Source: Xenopus tropicalis (Eukaryota > Chordata > Amphibia > Anura > Pipidae). Taken from it: DNA of 64,000 nt. Where the stretch lies: the NCBI RefSeq assembly GCF_000004195.4, contig NC_030683.2, forward strand, positions 46,575,358-46,639,357. The letters are read 5' to 3'. The position numbers and the translations under genes were made by a program. Under the pieces are notes generated by a model, which had not been told where the DNA came from, did not search any database, and saw nothing but the letters and a program-made list of their open reading frames with translations. Shown piece after piece: positions 1-13,700 of this stretch. Numbering within the stretch: the first letter of the stretch is position 1; the number at the start of each line of letters is the position of its first letter.

Positions 1-3000
1 CATCTATCTGATCAAAAATGATAATAGTTTGTGTATCAACATGTCATATATCTTCAGATCTTTTAGTTGTGAACTGATTTAACTTTGCCGTTTGTTCCTC
101 TGTGAAACATTAACAAGGCATAAATTTGAGAGGGCCAACCTGTTGCGGAACGCCAGGAGACATTTTTTCTCCATCTGATGGAATACTACTGACACTTTTT
201 TTCCAAGTGTTTATCAGAGTTAGAAGTTTCCTTCTGTACAATTTTTAACTCAACTATTCGCTCCCGGCAAGTAGATCACATACCACGATAAAATGGTCCC
301 CTACTGTGGTGCTAAAGTTTGGAAAGCAAATGACTCCATTATAGAGATTACTTGAGTCCAACTTGTCATTAGACATAAAAGGTACAAAGCAGTTGTAGTA
401 ATAGAGTTATCTAATAGCGTAAGCTGGAAAAAAAGTGCAAAGGAAGAGCAAGTGACATTGGCTTTCATGATATCAGTGTCATTTCCTCTTGAGTTTCTAA
501 ATCCCTAAGAACTGCTCAGAAAAAGACGTGTCTTGTGATGAGTTTTATCAGCAATGGAGCCCATTCATCTTTGTTTTTCTCATTGATGATTAATTTGTCT
601 GAAGGAACTGAAGGAAACAGCATGGGCATTTAATGCAGTCTTCTTCTTTGATGTGTTTGTTATATAACTCATCATAATATAATATAATATCATATTTGAT
701 CATTTTTTTTCCTGTTACCAATTAGATTTTTGTTGAAAAAGTGCACTGAGCCCCCTAGAACCAGCAACAATTTCAAGATACTGTTAAATAGTTATAATTT
801 ATTAAAAAACAAGTTATGATGGAGCTTATCTGAATCAGAATTACCTACACTCTGTCCATGAAACAAAGATCCTACAACTAGAGAAACCTGTGTAAAAAAA
901 GCATTCAAAAGCAACTTAAATCTTCCCCTATGTCTCCAAAGAAACGGTATTACAGATGCAAAAGGATTCTCCAAAGAGAATGACTCCTAGTTATGCTGAA
1001 TTGTTATTTAACATATTGGGAAACAGAGTTGGTAGGATGCTTTTGGGGGGTCCTTTTACAAATAATGGGCCACTGGTCCAAGAGGACTACAAAAAAATTT
1101 AATGTGCAGTGTTGCTTGAAGAGTCTACCTCTATGGCTAGTAGACTACAGATTCAATAATGCTTTAATCATGATAATATTCTGTACATTCTTGTAGTTAT
1201 AAACCAACAGCATATGGGTAGAGAAACACTCCTAGGGAAGGTTTCGGAATCCTGTATTATAAGCATGCATACTATAGTGGTTTAAAAATAAAATATATAT
1301 TACAATATGTTAATGAAACAGAGTTGTATAAACATGTATGTGTGTGTGGGTGGAGGTTGGCAGGGCAGTAAGAGATCCCAGAGTAAAGGAGGGTAAAGGA
1401 GTAAATTGTAATTAGTGGGTTGTAAAAGGCTCAGGGCTTACAGAAAAAATGACCCGGGTTTGAGTGGATAAAAGGAAGTTTTTGCACACTTGGGCCCAAT
1501 TTAAATTGTTGACAGGGCCCACCACCCTGATACTGATAACCAATTTGCTTTATTATTCTAACTGCACAAGAACTTGCCTTTGGGCTGGAAATGTTTGGAA
1601 AAGAAACATTGAGGAAAGGTTCCATTCAGCTATTGGAAACTTAGTTTAGCTTATAAACTGAATCATATGGTCCTTTTGACTAGACTTCTGCCAGACACCC
1701 TTACTGACCATTAAGCTGCATTATGTCTTCAATCTCCTATTGGCTGAATAGATAACAGTGTCATGCCTTTAGACAATGTTCACTGTAGCACACCAGACTT
1801 CAGGTTGTTGCTTTTAAAAGAGCTTTATTGGTTCCAATAGACAAAGAAACCCTGTGATGTCCATAATTGGGCAGTTTGATCCACCCACATTATACTAAGG
1901 AACCAGCTAAACTATTTCAATTGACACATGAAACTAAACAATAAGATAAGTATAAGCAATATTTTCTTTTTGATGCATGTATTGTATCACTGTGAATAAT
2001 ACAACATCATCACCCATATACAGAGGTGTAAGCTGTATTTTTGCACATTGAATTAAACATGTTTTGATTATTGCAACTCTTTTAGCAAATATAAATTATA
2101 CTAAATTACACCTTTGTAGATGTATTAGAATGTGGGAAAGTGTTGCCAACTGAAGGATAAAGTCTTCTTTTATTAAAATGATAATGAAATGTTTATATAT
2201 ATATAGTGAGCCATTCAACATGGTGTAAAATATTAAGACCATCCCAAACCATGTTCAAAAGTACTTTTGTATACCCTGCAAAATACAGTAAATGTTTCTG
2301 ATATCAACCTTTAAAGATGAAATAACACAATCAATAATGTTTTATGTTTAAGAGAAGCACTTTTTCTGGAGAACCCCTGAGCAATTTAAAGATGTAAAAG
2401 ATCTATATATACAACATTATTTTGGGGGTATGTTTAATGGTCTTGTGTCAAGCTCCATTTGTTCTTGCAGCACCATTTGTTGCCATCAAACACAACACAG
2501 TGGTGGTACCTAGAACCATTAAATCTGAAGCTTCAGTATGATGGTAGTTTTATGCCAGCACCATCAACTCTACAGCTTAAGGCACAAAGAGGGTTTAACC
2601 TGGCATGAAGGAAATGTATCCTGCTGATTATGTGTAAATATTTAGTTACCACATAGATGTTTGCATTGATAAGAATGGATTTTGGCAAAAATAAACTCCC
2701 CACTAAGCAACTGAATAAATAAAATAAATTATTTTATTTATATTTATAATATATTGTTGCCCATGAAAGTACCTTAACTGTTCCAAAGCTAGGCAGTCTT
2801 TATGGCCTCTGACACACAGGGCATTTCTCTGGCATTTTGCGTGTCATATTTTTCATTCCTACAGCTTCAAAACACTCAAAATCACCTAGAAATTTTATTT
2901 GAATACATTTAAATGTATTTAAACATCAATGTGATAAAAAAAAACAACAATAGCACATGAAAGGCTCCTTTGAAGTGATAGTGGGGCAATATTAAAGAGA

Positions 3001-3473
3001 ACTGATACACATATATGAAGTACAAAGGCAAATGGCACACAGGCAGATTTAGCAATGCACTATAAGCCCCCCCCCCTTTGTGTTTTTATTGCTAACAAAA
3101 AAGAAGTGCAAATGTCTATGGCAAATAACATAAGGGGTGAGATTTGGGACATTAGTGCTAGGGTTGTTACTGAGGTCCTAATGCCTGATGTCCTAATTCT
3201 TCCTAAGATTAATATTCTGTCTGTCATGCCCTTCTACTCTAGTCAATACCAAAGTCTTATCCGCCAGCTTTCCCTTGTGTATCATTAGAATAGTAACAAC
3301 TTCTGTATGTACAAACAGAATAAAGATGCACAGTAGACAGTTAGTAGCTCATTTCACAGCTTTAACCCTTGCTATTTCAGTATGTTTTATGTACTGAACC
3401 AAATATTAACCTTATTTTACATTATGTTACATTTAAGTACAACTGCACAATTTGTGAACATACGCATGACCTC
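1..3473. other. AT-rich stretch, no gene recognised
   Basis: I see only short chance open frames (under 80 codons), A/T runs and a short TA run near 2198. No family protein motif, exon-like frame or known repeat end was recognised. It is most likely intergenic or intronic DNA. Confidence 0.5.
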
Positions 3474-3938
3474 TTAAAGGAAAACGAAAGATTTAAACTA
3501 AGTTAGTTTTACCAGAAGGTAAATAAAGCCATAAACATTCATAGAAAAGTCTAGATAGATTCCTCTATCTAAAAAACCTTAAGGTTCTTTTTTTCTTCTT
3601 TTGTGTACACATGTTCTTCAGACTTCCTTCTCTCAATAAAATTTTGCAGAGCATGGCACGAATCTGCGCAGCTTGCTACTCTTTCCTCATCCCTTCTGCT
3701 CTCACCCCCTTCCTTCTCTGTCCTCCCCCTCCCCTCTCTGCTGTAATGTGAGCTACCAGCAGCCAGAGCTGCAGCACAGAAGTTACTGAGATCAAGCTAA
3801 AATGGCAGAGGGAGCTTCTAGGGCTGTTAACTCAGGTATGGTAAAGCTTTCTACAAAATAAATATAGCATTCTATTTTGCATTATTGTGGCTAATCTAGT
3901 GGCAATAAAATGCCAAAATGCCTTTCCTTCTCCTTTAA
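3474..3938. mobile_element. TTAA-flanked piggyBac-type MITE
   Basis: The element is bounded by TTAA at both ends. The termini are inverted: AAAGGAAAACGAAAG on the left and the complement of AAAGGAGAAGGAAAG on the right. TTAA target duplication with AAAGG-type ends is typical of piggyBac-related non-autonomous elements, which are abundant in Xenopus. The interior has a pyrimidine-rich stretch (about 3677-3742) followed by a short frame starting ATGGCAGAGGGAGC that runs into CAG/GTATGG, which resembles a splice donor. I take this as element sequence, not a host exon, because the whole segment sits inside the inverted ends and resembles a repeat I know. No transposase is encoded. Confidence 0.7.
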
Positions 3939-6734
3939 AAATCATATCTAACAGAAACCCATAAAGATAAAAAGAAAACATACAAACTGGTCAACAAAAA
4001 CCCCAAGTTCAAATTACGGTAAGCAGATATTTTATTGTAAGAAGTAATGAAATACAGACCAATCCCTATCTACAACACATATCAATATTCTTCTAAGCAC
4101 TGGACATCCTGTACACAAATCCCACTACTAGTAAAAGATACAGCATACAGTCTTGGGGTCTGCATACACGCAAATTTTTATGTTAAACTACAAAATAAAC
4201 ATGGGTACTTGATATTCAAATGACACCAAATGATATTCTGCTTGTCCATCTCCCCTAAGAAACTTTTAAGCAGAAATGTCATGCCCAACACCCACAAATG
4301 TAAAAATATTTCCTTTGACAAAATCAAGTTAATCTCGATTCTTAATCCACTGCAGATAATAATATAGTTACTGCAGATTGGATTTCTTTGCCTTGGGTCC
4401 AAACCTACCTCATTCTGCCAATAAAGAGTAGGACAGGACAACAGGCAAATGACAAGACAGAAGATTTGTTATTATGAATGCATAATCTGAGTGATCATAT
4501 TGCACAAAGGCTCTGATGAAAATATGGCCACTGTTGTTTCCTGCCAGCATATTGGCTGAATAAAGGACTGACCACATGTAATCTTATGCTCCTGGTTTAT
4601 ACTCAAATACCATTCAGATTCTTTCTCAAGGATAGAATAAGATATCCAGCCAGTAGTTAAGTTAATAACAGCAGTACAATTATTCCTATGTGAAATGTAA
4701 GAAAAGGTTATTTTTAAAAAGTACACAAGCAAAAGTGCAACATGTTAGAAAGAACAATAGGCTAGTATGGCAACATTTTAAAACAGTATGTTTATAGTAC
4801 CCAGGAAAAATACTGAAAACATGGCAGGAATTAAAAAGCCCACCAAAAAATCCAACCTTCTCTGTAGATGAGATCCAACTTAATAAATTACTGAATCTTG
4901 CCATGTCTCAAGACCCTAGCATTAAGGTCTGATTTTGAAAGCTGACATATTTATAACCAAGTGAAAAACTCAATTTTCCCTCCACCTGGTCTCTACTGCA
5001 TTTAATTGTCTTCACTGCTTTCAATCATTGTCCCTAACATCGCCCTAACTTACAAATCCATTCATTCAGCCAGAGCTATGTTCGACTACATAAGAAAGGA
5101 ATGAATGTGGAAATCCCTTTGTTTCCATGTGTGCAGATAACAGTTTGTTTTAAAACCTCTGCCCATTTACTCAACTCCCAAAGGCACTAAGCAAACAATT
5201 AACATCCACCTACCTTCTGCCTTATTTTATCCATTCTATACAAATGTAATGACAGCTGAGAAAGAACAGCTGGGGCAATCCAATAGCAGTTTTTTCTTGA
5301 GCAAAATGTACTTTAATGTCTCAGAATGAGCATTTATTATATAAAAATGTTTACTTTATACAGTGACCTATTTTAATACCAATACCAAGCCAAACCAAGA
5401 GCAGCACACAACTAACACTCAAACATCTATCTGTCTTGAACACTGATATACATTATGTTTATTGCTATTATCTCCCTTTGAAAACATGGGCACAGTAGGT
5501 GTCACCAGATATATATATAGCAAGAGCAGGAGGTACAATATTTTCCAAAAATCTGTCCCAGCCCTGCAACATTTGTCTGCTCCCTCCTCTACATTTTAGT
5601 ATAACTACTCTTGTTTTGGCCATATGTATTTATTATATATTGTTTAAACCTAGATCAGGCAATCAATTTAACATATCAGTATAGAATCGAATTTGTCTAT
5701 AGCAAGGCATACAAAATAACACTTTATAACATTGTTTTCTTTGTCTGGTATAAGAAAATACATTTGCCATATGCATTACCAGTGCCCTGTTTTCTCTATC
5801 GTTAATGCTTTAATATCAAATGCAATATACACTCCTGTATTTGTTGGGGGAAATAACTTCCCTGCATCCTGACTTCTTCAATGAGTCAAGGAAAATAATT
5901 TTCTATTTACTCTTAAAAGAAATATCACAGGCTTTAAAGTTCCTTTAGTACACTGGAACTGGTACACACATGTCTGTAAATGATACAATGAGCTCTTTTA
6001 TTCAAAAACCTCTTTACTCTGAATGGCCAAACCCTAACAAGTCATAAGGACAGCTGTTAATAATGTGGTCTGTAATAAAGGAAAAAAAGCATGGGGAGGA
6101 GAAATAAAGGAAGCTGGTATTAGATTTATTTGTGGGGTCTCTGCTCTCTGAGAAGCAGCCAAGCTTTTTTTCACCCTTTACAAGGCATTATTTCTAGGTC
6201 ATTGCATTCATTTCCATTTGTTTTCCAAAGTCTCTCAAAATATAGAAAAGAAAATACAACAATAAATGCAGATAATGTTAAACCATAATACATGTAATTT
6301 GTAAAAAAAAAAAATCAACCCCCTGGTAAGTAAATGTAATTAAGATTGATAAATACACTCCTTCTTCACAACAGGGAATGTATATTTCCCTAATAGGCAT
6401 TTTTATGTTCCTGGATATGCACATTTCTAACATTTTAATGAAGGCAAGGATGTGCATGATACATTGCAGGGTGGAAACTACAGGCAAAACTTGGTGATTT
6501 TGTCCCATATTCCTTTAGTTGGCATTCAAAAGTAAAGGAGTTACGAATGTTGCATATGTGTTGGTATGTTGACCAACTATAGGGCTGTCCACCTGGAGTT
6601 ATGGCGTTTCCAACCTGTCCAAGGGCTCTACAGACTTCTTTATAAGTATTGCTAATAATATCAGCTACTATAATTACGTATTGCTTTAATGCTCATAACA
6701 GATAATTAACCCATTATAAGAATAATATTAGTCA
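3939..6734. other. AT-rich stretch, no gene recognised
   Basis: The open frames here are short and show no recognisable domain. Nothing repeat-like was identified with confidence. Around 5080-5165 the base composition is more balanced and could be conserved non-coding DNA, but only an alignment would show it. Confidence 0.45.
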
Positions 6735-6915
6735 GCACCAGGCTCAGATTTGTGGCGAGGCACAAAGGCCACAAATTTAGGCCCGCCCCACCACCACAAA
6801 ATTTATAAATTTGGCTCCCATATGGAGCAATGGGGACCTCTCCCCACTGCTCCGTATGGGAGTTTAAATGTTTGCGCATGGTGGGGGGCCTTGGGGCACA
6901 TACTTTTGTTCAAAT
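6735..6915. repeat. dispersed repeat fragment (TCCCATATGGAGCA-containing)
   Basis: A GC-richer segment contains 'ctcccatatggagca' and its near inverse 'tgctccgtatgggag' about 20 bp apart, forming a small hairpin, followed by 'gcgcatggtggggggcc'. The same core (gcgcatgcgcgggcatttaaactcccatatggagcag in short pieces) returns at 62080-62115, so this is a dispersed family. I do not know its class. Confidence 0.5.
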
Positions 6916-7262
6916 TTCATAGGAAAGACTGCCCCTCTGGCTGGCAACCGATTAGTACAGTGATCAATAAAATTAAGGATACAATATAAACAGCACAACC
7001 TTTAAATCAAAATTCTATGTCAGTCATCTGCTACCATTTAGGAACATCCTACTCGGTGAACTTATCAGTCAGTTGTCAAGCCAATTAATCCCATTCATGG
7101 CAGTAATGTAGATCTAGCAAATCAAAAGTGGTATGTGTACATGCTGATCAATGAGGCTCTTAATTTACGGGCAGATTTTTTTTAACCTGCACAGAATTTG
7201 CATATTGTTAATCTATACAATACTGTACCTATAACGTTGCATAGACAAGCATCTCCCCCTGG

Positions 7263-7529
7263 CAGTGTCGGACTGGCCCACCAGGATACCAGGAAAACTC
7301 CCAATGGGCCCAGGTGCAAGTGGGCCCTCCTGCTCCTGACCATTTTGCCTACTTCATGGTCATGTCCTATTTCTGAATGGGAACAAAGGGGAGAAATAGA
7401 TGGAAGACTAGATGCTAGCATGTAAATAAAAGAGACTAGGAGAATAAAGAGGTTGGGCAAGGAATAAAATAGTTTGGAGAGTGGGCCTATGGTCTAAGGT
7501 TTTCTGGTGGGCCTCCCAGTCCGACACTG
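7263..7529. mobile_element. hAT-like MITE with 8-bp target duplication
   Basis: The element starts CAGTGTCGGACTGG and ends with the inverse CCAGTCCGACACTG. It is flanked by a perfect 8-bp direct repeat CCCCCTGG at 7255-7262 and 7530-7537. An 8-bp duplication and CA..TG-type ends are the mark of hAT superfamily insertion. Internal halves are also partly inverted ('gcccaccagg' on the left, 'tctggtgggcc' on the right). It is non-autonomous: the short frames inside on both strands are by-products of the inverted structure. Confidence 0.8.
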
Positions 7530-7537
7530 CCCCCTGG

Positions 7538-9714
7538 CCCACATGTTCCCATCACTTGGATCTAGAACTATTCTAGAACTACTTGAGTCCACACATGCAG
7601 TGTGTAGAAGTGCTACTCTTGGTTTTGCCCCTATTCATTATTCATTTAATACTCTAAAGAGTAAATCATCAATGATTTTATAACTTGAGTGTTTTGAGGT
7701 AAATTTTGTTAAGAATGTTTCTTCTCTCACTTTAATAAACACGTCAATCTATTACTACTAAATAATCTGTGACACATTGAGCACCAAATGTGCCTACAAT
7801 CATAGTTCCAAGAGTGGTGTTTTTAAATGCTCTTTAAAAAAAAAGTCACATGTAGGTTTTCATGCTTATATATAAACTGCACGAGATGAATTAAAAAGGA
7901 TAAACAGTAAGCGATAAAACAAACCTTGACAAACATAACTTGAAAATATGCTTAAGTTACAGATTTATATATATATATAAAGTACTTGCACAGGTTTTAA
8001 AGGATTCTGCAAGAATCCCAGATTAGGCACAAAGGGAAGCACATTGTTACTTTATAAGACCTATTAAAGTATCATTGCATTCTGGAGACACACGCCAAAC
8101 CCAGCAGGCTTCTCTGCAGGGAACATATGAACAGACAAGAGAATACAGGGGTAACTGAATGGGATTAGCTATTGTATATGGTGCAGGGCAGAAGACTTAC
8201 TACTGATACATTAGCACTTGGTCTCCGCAACTCTAAAAGAAGGAGTGAGGGCAGTAAGACCTAGTGCTGATTTCTCACTTTCAATAGCAACCCATAATAC
8301 ATAAAAAATTACCAAGAAAAAAGATCATTATTAATAGAAACTGAATTAAAAAGGAAATGTGAACTATATACCGGATCTTACAAAAAAGTACAGTAAAGTG
8401 TCACTATACCTTAAATTACTAATTTTCCTAAGGGCTTTTTAGAAATGAAAAGATTTATATATCAGCTATATTTCCAGTTTAAGCAGAAATGATCTTACTT
8501 CAAACTGCCCATTAACTCATAACTTCAAAAAGAGTTCCAATTGTGTTTACAATCCCTTTACAAGAAGTCCCGAGTGGACGTGGCCTGATGGTCAAGGGTG
8601 TGGCACAACATCATGGGGGGGGGGGGGGTGACAGCATAGTTATTCTATTGTAATAAGCAAATTAGAGGAAAATATTGAAGATATATTGGCCCTTTTGGTA
8701 AGGAGAATTGGCCTGATATTGTGCACAATATCAAAATTTGACAGAATTAGTATAATGAAAAAAGGTTATTACTGTATATGAAGAATGGTATTGAAGGTTT
8801 AAGCTATATGGCAGCTCCCACCAGTATAAATGGGGGAAACCTTATGTGGTATAGAATGGAAGAGGAAGTGCCTGCCCCAGATGGGTTACAGCTGAGTTTC
8901 AAAGAAAAGTCCCATGATTCATATAATACCTGGTGCACAGCTACTGCTATACAAAGCATTCACAGATTCCAAAAACCAATCTGCAATAAGCATAGTTTGG
9001 GAAAATATTTACATAAATGCATGATTGTGTACATTTTATACCAGCTTTTGACACCAAAGATGACCCAGATTTTAGTATTTAGAAGTTACTTATTTTACCA
9101 ACCATTTTATCATAATTTAACCCCCAGTCATAAGCCCACAAGAGGTATGGTTTCTAAAAGCACTAGAACAAAAGCCATTTAAACATTATATATAGTGTAT
9201 CTGGTTCAGTGTGTAATAATTTCCTATACAGCTCCAAGTCTGCAATATAATGTGTGTAGCTGAAACCTTACAGCTCTAGGGTAGAACCTTACTTTCTTTC
9301 CAAAAAGTAGCAATTGTAACAGAAATGTATCAATAATAATTTTGCATATATATACATATAAATGTTATATTTTTTACTACTATCTCTTTAAAAATACAAC
9401 ACAGAATGCCTCAGAATATAAAAGTATTCTCAAATGAACCACAAACAGTATTGATTGGTATCAGCACTTGACTACTTTAAAATAGTTCTCCCATGTAATT
9501 TTCATGACATTACAAATAATACACAAAAGCCCTTGTTGTGCAATTAGAGTGAAAGGTTTCTGGTGGAACTTCATTCAGTTACTCTAAAATAGTCATTATA
9601 ATGTCCTTCCTTTATACTTAAACATTAAAAGGATGACATAAATAAACCATAAATAGCCTTCATATGAGACAATAGAAGTCTAACAGAACTATCAGATATT
9701 ACATTGCACTACTA
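7538..9714. other. AT-rich stretch, no gene recognised
   Basis: No convincing gene. A small GC-richer piece at about 8565-8632 ('gtggcctgatggtcaagg...' then a run of G) looks like a fragment of a dispersed frog repeat and ends in a poly-G tract. The longest open frame (8778-9182, 134 codons) has no recognisable domain and ordinary AT-rich composition. Confidence 0.45.
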
Positions 9715-9952
9715 ATAGAGATAAGTGAATCTGTTCCGTTTTGCTTTGCCGAAAAATTTGCAAAACAAGAAAATTTGCGAAACGTGTTTGTTGCGCAATT
9801 TTTTTGTCGCACAAAATTTTGCCTGTTTTTTTATGCGCGCCTAATTTTAATGTAACCATGCCAATTTTGACACGCCTCCGACTTTTTTTGACAAGCGACA
9901 AGCATATTCACGCCTAATGGCAAAATGCAGAAATTCGCTGTAAATCCATGCT
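9715..9952. repeat. fold-back element, TAGTGATGAGCGAA family, diverged
   Basis: This is a diverged copy of the family seen at 14769, 33172, 39899 and 45743. The left end reads 'agataagtgaatctgttccg', followed by 'ttgccgaaaaatttgc'. The right end reads 'aaattcgctgtaaatccatg'. The outermost right end is missing or mutated. CpG and 'ttcgc' motifs stand out against the AT-rich surroundings. No protein is encoded. Confidence 0.65.
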
Positions 9953-10595
9953 AACTACTAATTCTCATGAGCTACTTGATGTCCAAATACAGTAAAAATA
10001 GTAAATCAAGAAAGACATCCATAATATGCGGGTATATTTTTTGGTGGAAGATTTAGTGATTTAACTGTTACTCTTGCTGTTACTACCTACTGTAACTGGC
10101 CCAAAAGGCACTGTACTTTATATGAATTTTACACAGACGAATGCCAAGCCATATTGACCTTTGTGTCTTTCATTTTTACTTAATAGGTTTGCAAATTGTG
10201 ATATTAAAAGTCATAAGTAATGCAAAAGTATACGCCTGTGTAAAACAGACCTCACCCCCCTCACGTTGCCCTTTCATTTTAATTTTAACAATATTTTTCC
10301 AGAACATTAGTTGAATTTATGACAATAATTTTGTGGAACATTACCCTACTTTATGGCAAAAAGTGTAAAAGAACCGTTATTATATCAAAAAGAACTTAAT
10401 ACAAATGCTTAATTGTGTCAATGATCACTGATATGTTTCACAAAAAAAGATAGGAAGTCTAGTCTAACAGTCATGTATTATAAGGTTTTTATAATATCAG
10501 AACTGAGGCTATACATTATGGCAAAGAATATGTTAGAGTTGCTAAAATGTAAGGCTTGCATGCATTACTGGTGAAACCAGGACTATTTGCTCCCT
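9953..10595. other. AT-rich stretch, nothing recognised
   Basis: Short chance frames only. No repeat ends were recognised. Confidence 0.4.
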
Positions 10596-10797
10596 TAGGG
10601 TAAAGACACACTGGGCTACTAGTAGCAGCTACTTTTTCAAGGCTAAAAATGCCAGAAAATACCCTGCCATAGAAAATACTGAGACTTGCTTCTGCTAAAA
10701 CACACACAGAGACAATTATCAGTAAATGATCAGCATTGTCTATTTTAATAGCCACGACAAGTAGCTGCTACTAGTAGCTCTGTGTGTCTTCACCCTT
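10596..10797. repeat. fold-back MITE, GCTACTAGTAGCAGCTACTT ends
   Basis: The left end reads 'agggtaaagacacactgggc', then 'tactagtagcagctactt'. The right end is its inverse: 'aagtagctgctactagtagc' then 'ctgtgtgtcttcaccctt'. The arms are about 45 bp with strong identity, separated by about 110 bp. It is a short non-autonomous inverted-repeat element without coding capacity. Confidence 0.75.
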
Positions 10798-13700
10798 AAA
10801 CATTTCTTCTTCTTCTACACTGAAATTATTCCTCAACCAAGTTTTACACTGAAAGGGTTTTTTCAAAACAATTTAGTTTTGTTAGTTGATTGGCCTATAC
10901 ACACTGAAGTGACTGAAAGGAGACTACATCCAGGGGTGTGCATGAAACTGTATGTATAATTCCTGTAAAAAAATAATATACTTTGCAAATCATTTTTTTA
11001 TATGACTTTCTTTCCCAAGACAATTTGTTTCAGTGAAAGAATTGTGTTAGTCCAAACAATATTATGAAGACTAATTCTAAAGTAAAAACATTATGAAAGT
11101 TTAAACTGGGCCTTTGGAATGTTTTTTTACAACAATTTACAATTATTTTTAACAATCCAAATTAGCAGTGTAACTTCCATACATTTCTAAACCAATATAT
11201 TGATGACGGTATTATTCCTAAAGCTCAGTATCTGTAATGCCACTGATGGCATATATATCTTTCCTCTTATTGTTCTTGAACTCTTGATTTAATTGAATTG
11301 ATTCTGTTCTTCTCGGTATGAAACTGACATTTTGACTTAAGTGTTTCCTTTTTAAAAAAGGGAATTAAAGTGTCATTTTCACTAAAAACCTTCTAAAGAT
11401 AATTAGCCCCCGTTTCCCTGATAATTGTGCCAAATTTATTATTGTGTTTTGCATTATCTATGAAAGAGCTCCAATCTATTCCTCTTAAGGTCTGCTGAAA
11501 CCGTTGTCCAGAATAGAATGGAATAGAAATGGAACTGGTCTATTGCCGATCATAAATACAGCCAAACAATGAACAGACACATATCAGCAGGCATAAAGCA
11601 TAGACAAGGGTGCTCTGGGATAGAGACTTAAATTGGAAAAGAATAGGCAAATCTAGAAAATGTGGTTTGCAGATTAAATATGTCAGTTTGAGCCATAGCT
11701 ACCCATCTTAAACATATATGTTGGGCCAAGATCTATGCAAACGTGCATTTGATTAGATTGCTCTGAATGTGAATGTGCAGGAAGTCATGGGGGACTCTGC
11801 AAGAGAGTCAGCTGTTTTTTATTGCTTGAAAGCTTGAAAGCTTAAAGCAGAGGGCTATAACTGGCAGTAATATGAAAAATATAAATCAGTAGAGTAAGAC
11901 TTTTATATCACATTCAATAAAAGATAAAAGTTTAGCCAGCATCCATAAGGTTGAAATCTAGATTTGTGTTAATTAATGCAATACGTGTTAAAGAAAAGCT
12001 GTTGACTTTAGGTTCATAGCAGAACTGTATATAAAGCATTTAAAAATAGAACTATAAATTACTGAGCATAAAATCAATAAACAAAATGTATTCCCAAATA
12101 AATTACCTTATACACATATGAACTGTGCATAATAATAAATGTAATGATTATTGATTTAGCTGGAAATGGCCACAGGATAAACAATACCACTTTACTAACT
12201 AGCACATGTTGACTGAGGAGTTAGAATTAATAAGTAATGTTTTACATACCTTTGATTAACTAAACATGGATTATAGTAAATGGCTTTAGGCTAAACATCT
12301 CTAGCCGTGTTGAAAAACACATTTAATACATTTGATATACATTAACATGAGTATGTGGCCTGAGAATACTACAACTGGGGCCTGCTCCCAGGATTTTCTA
12401 CTCATGGTTTTGAGAGCTCTGAAAATCTAGCAATAAAGTTAAACATATTCAGATGGAAGCTATAGAAGGTAAAGATCACTTTACAGGGAAAAGTTGGATC
12501 ATCAAATGGTTTGGACAGATAGCAAAGTGCACTAATATACTCTATCAAAAGACCAATATAAGTCACTATAGAGTCACTGCCCAACAATGTTTTAAAGGGT
12601 CCTGAATTCCTAAACAAGGTGTAGCCAAGTTAAATGTGAAATAGCTCTGGGGAAGCAGGCTTGCTTACTCCCTATTGCAGAGCTAGCAAGCAGTATAAAC
12701 TATGTTCAAATCCCACTAGGATTATGGTAGTGCCTTGCAATTTTATTTTGCAAAAAGTATAGGTTATTGAAAACTAAATCTGTTATCACAAATATACCAA
12801 TTGCAAACAAGACCAGTCTAAGATGTATCTAAACCTCAGATCTTGATATCTTTAATTATTACAACATAACTAATTTTACATTAGTGGGATGGTTATTTGA
12901 TTATTATATTATTCAATCTAGAGACTTCATAGTGACTGCAAGTTTCTTTTCTTACGTTAAGCCCAACATTGTTCTGTCCCTGAACAAAGACAGAGAGGAC
13001 AGAAAGGGACTGGAAGTGTAGAGGTTAGGAGAAATGGATACAGATTAATCAGACGGCTGCTGGGGTGGTACTTTACACTGCTGGTGGATCCATGGCAAAG
13101 CCCCAGCAGCCCCCCTTCCTACAAGGCAGACAAAAGAAGAAAAAAAAAAAAAACCTAAAAACAATTTCTTCTTTACAAGTAAATGAATGGAACCAGAGTT
13201 GTTCAATTAATCTAACAATATCAGGGCAGTCAGTCAACCTTCCAACATTCACTTCCCTGAGCCTTTTAGCCTTTAATCACCCCAAGGGAAAAAAATGTTA
13301 GAATCACACACTAAACCAATGCAACATTTAAAGTGGTAAATTATCCAAACCACTGTAAAGTTTGCCAAAAACTGTAGTTAATGAGACCCATGGTTGAGCC
13401 AGCCATTCAGTTAAGTTACACTCAGATGTGTAAGTGATGGAAATACTTCATTCTGCCAAGTAAGTCAATATCAACACTCTTTCAAATAATCCATTTTGGG
13501 GTCATTGCTGCTGCTAAGTCTGAAAAATATGTCAGTACATATGAAGCAAATTTCAATTAGACACAACTCATATGACACACCATTAATTGCAAAATGATGT
13601 GCTAATGATCCATGGTGGAACCTGGTGGCCATTTTAGCCACTTAGTCCAGATAGTTTCTCCTTCCCTATGAACCTTTCAGGGAAGAAGGAGATATTCTCT

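Noticed and set aside
8778..9182. 134-codon plus-strand frame
   Set aside because: No motif, AT-rich composition as in its surroundings, no splice or promoter context.
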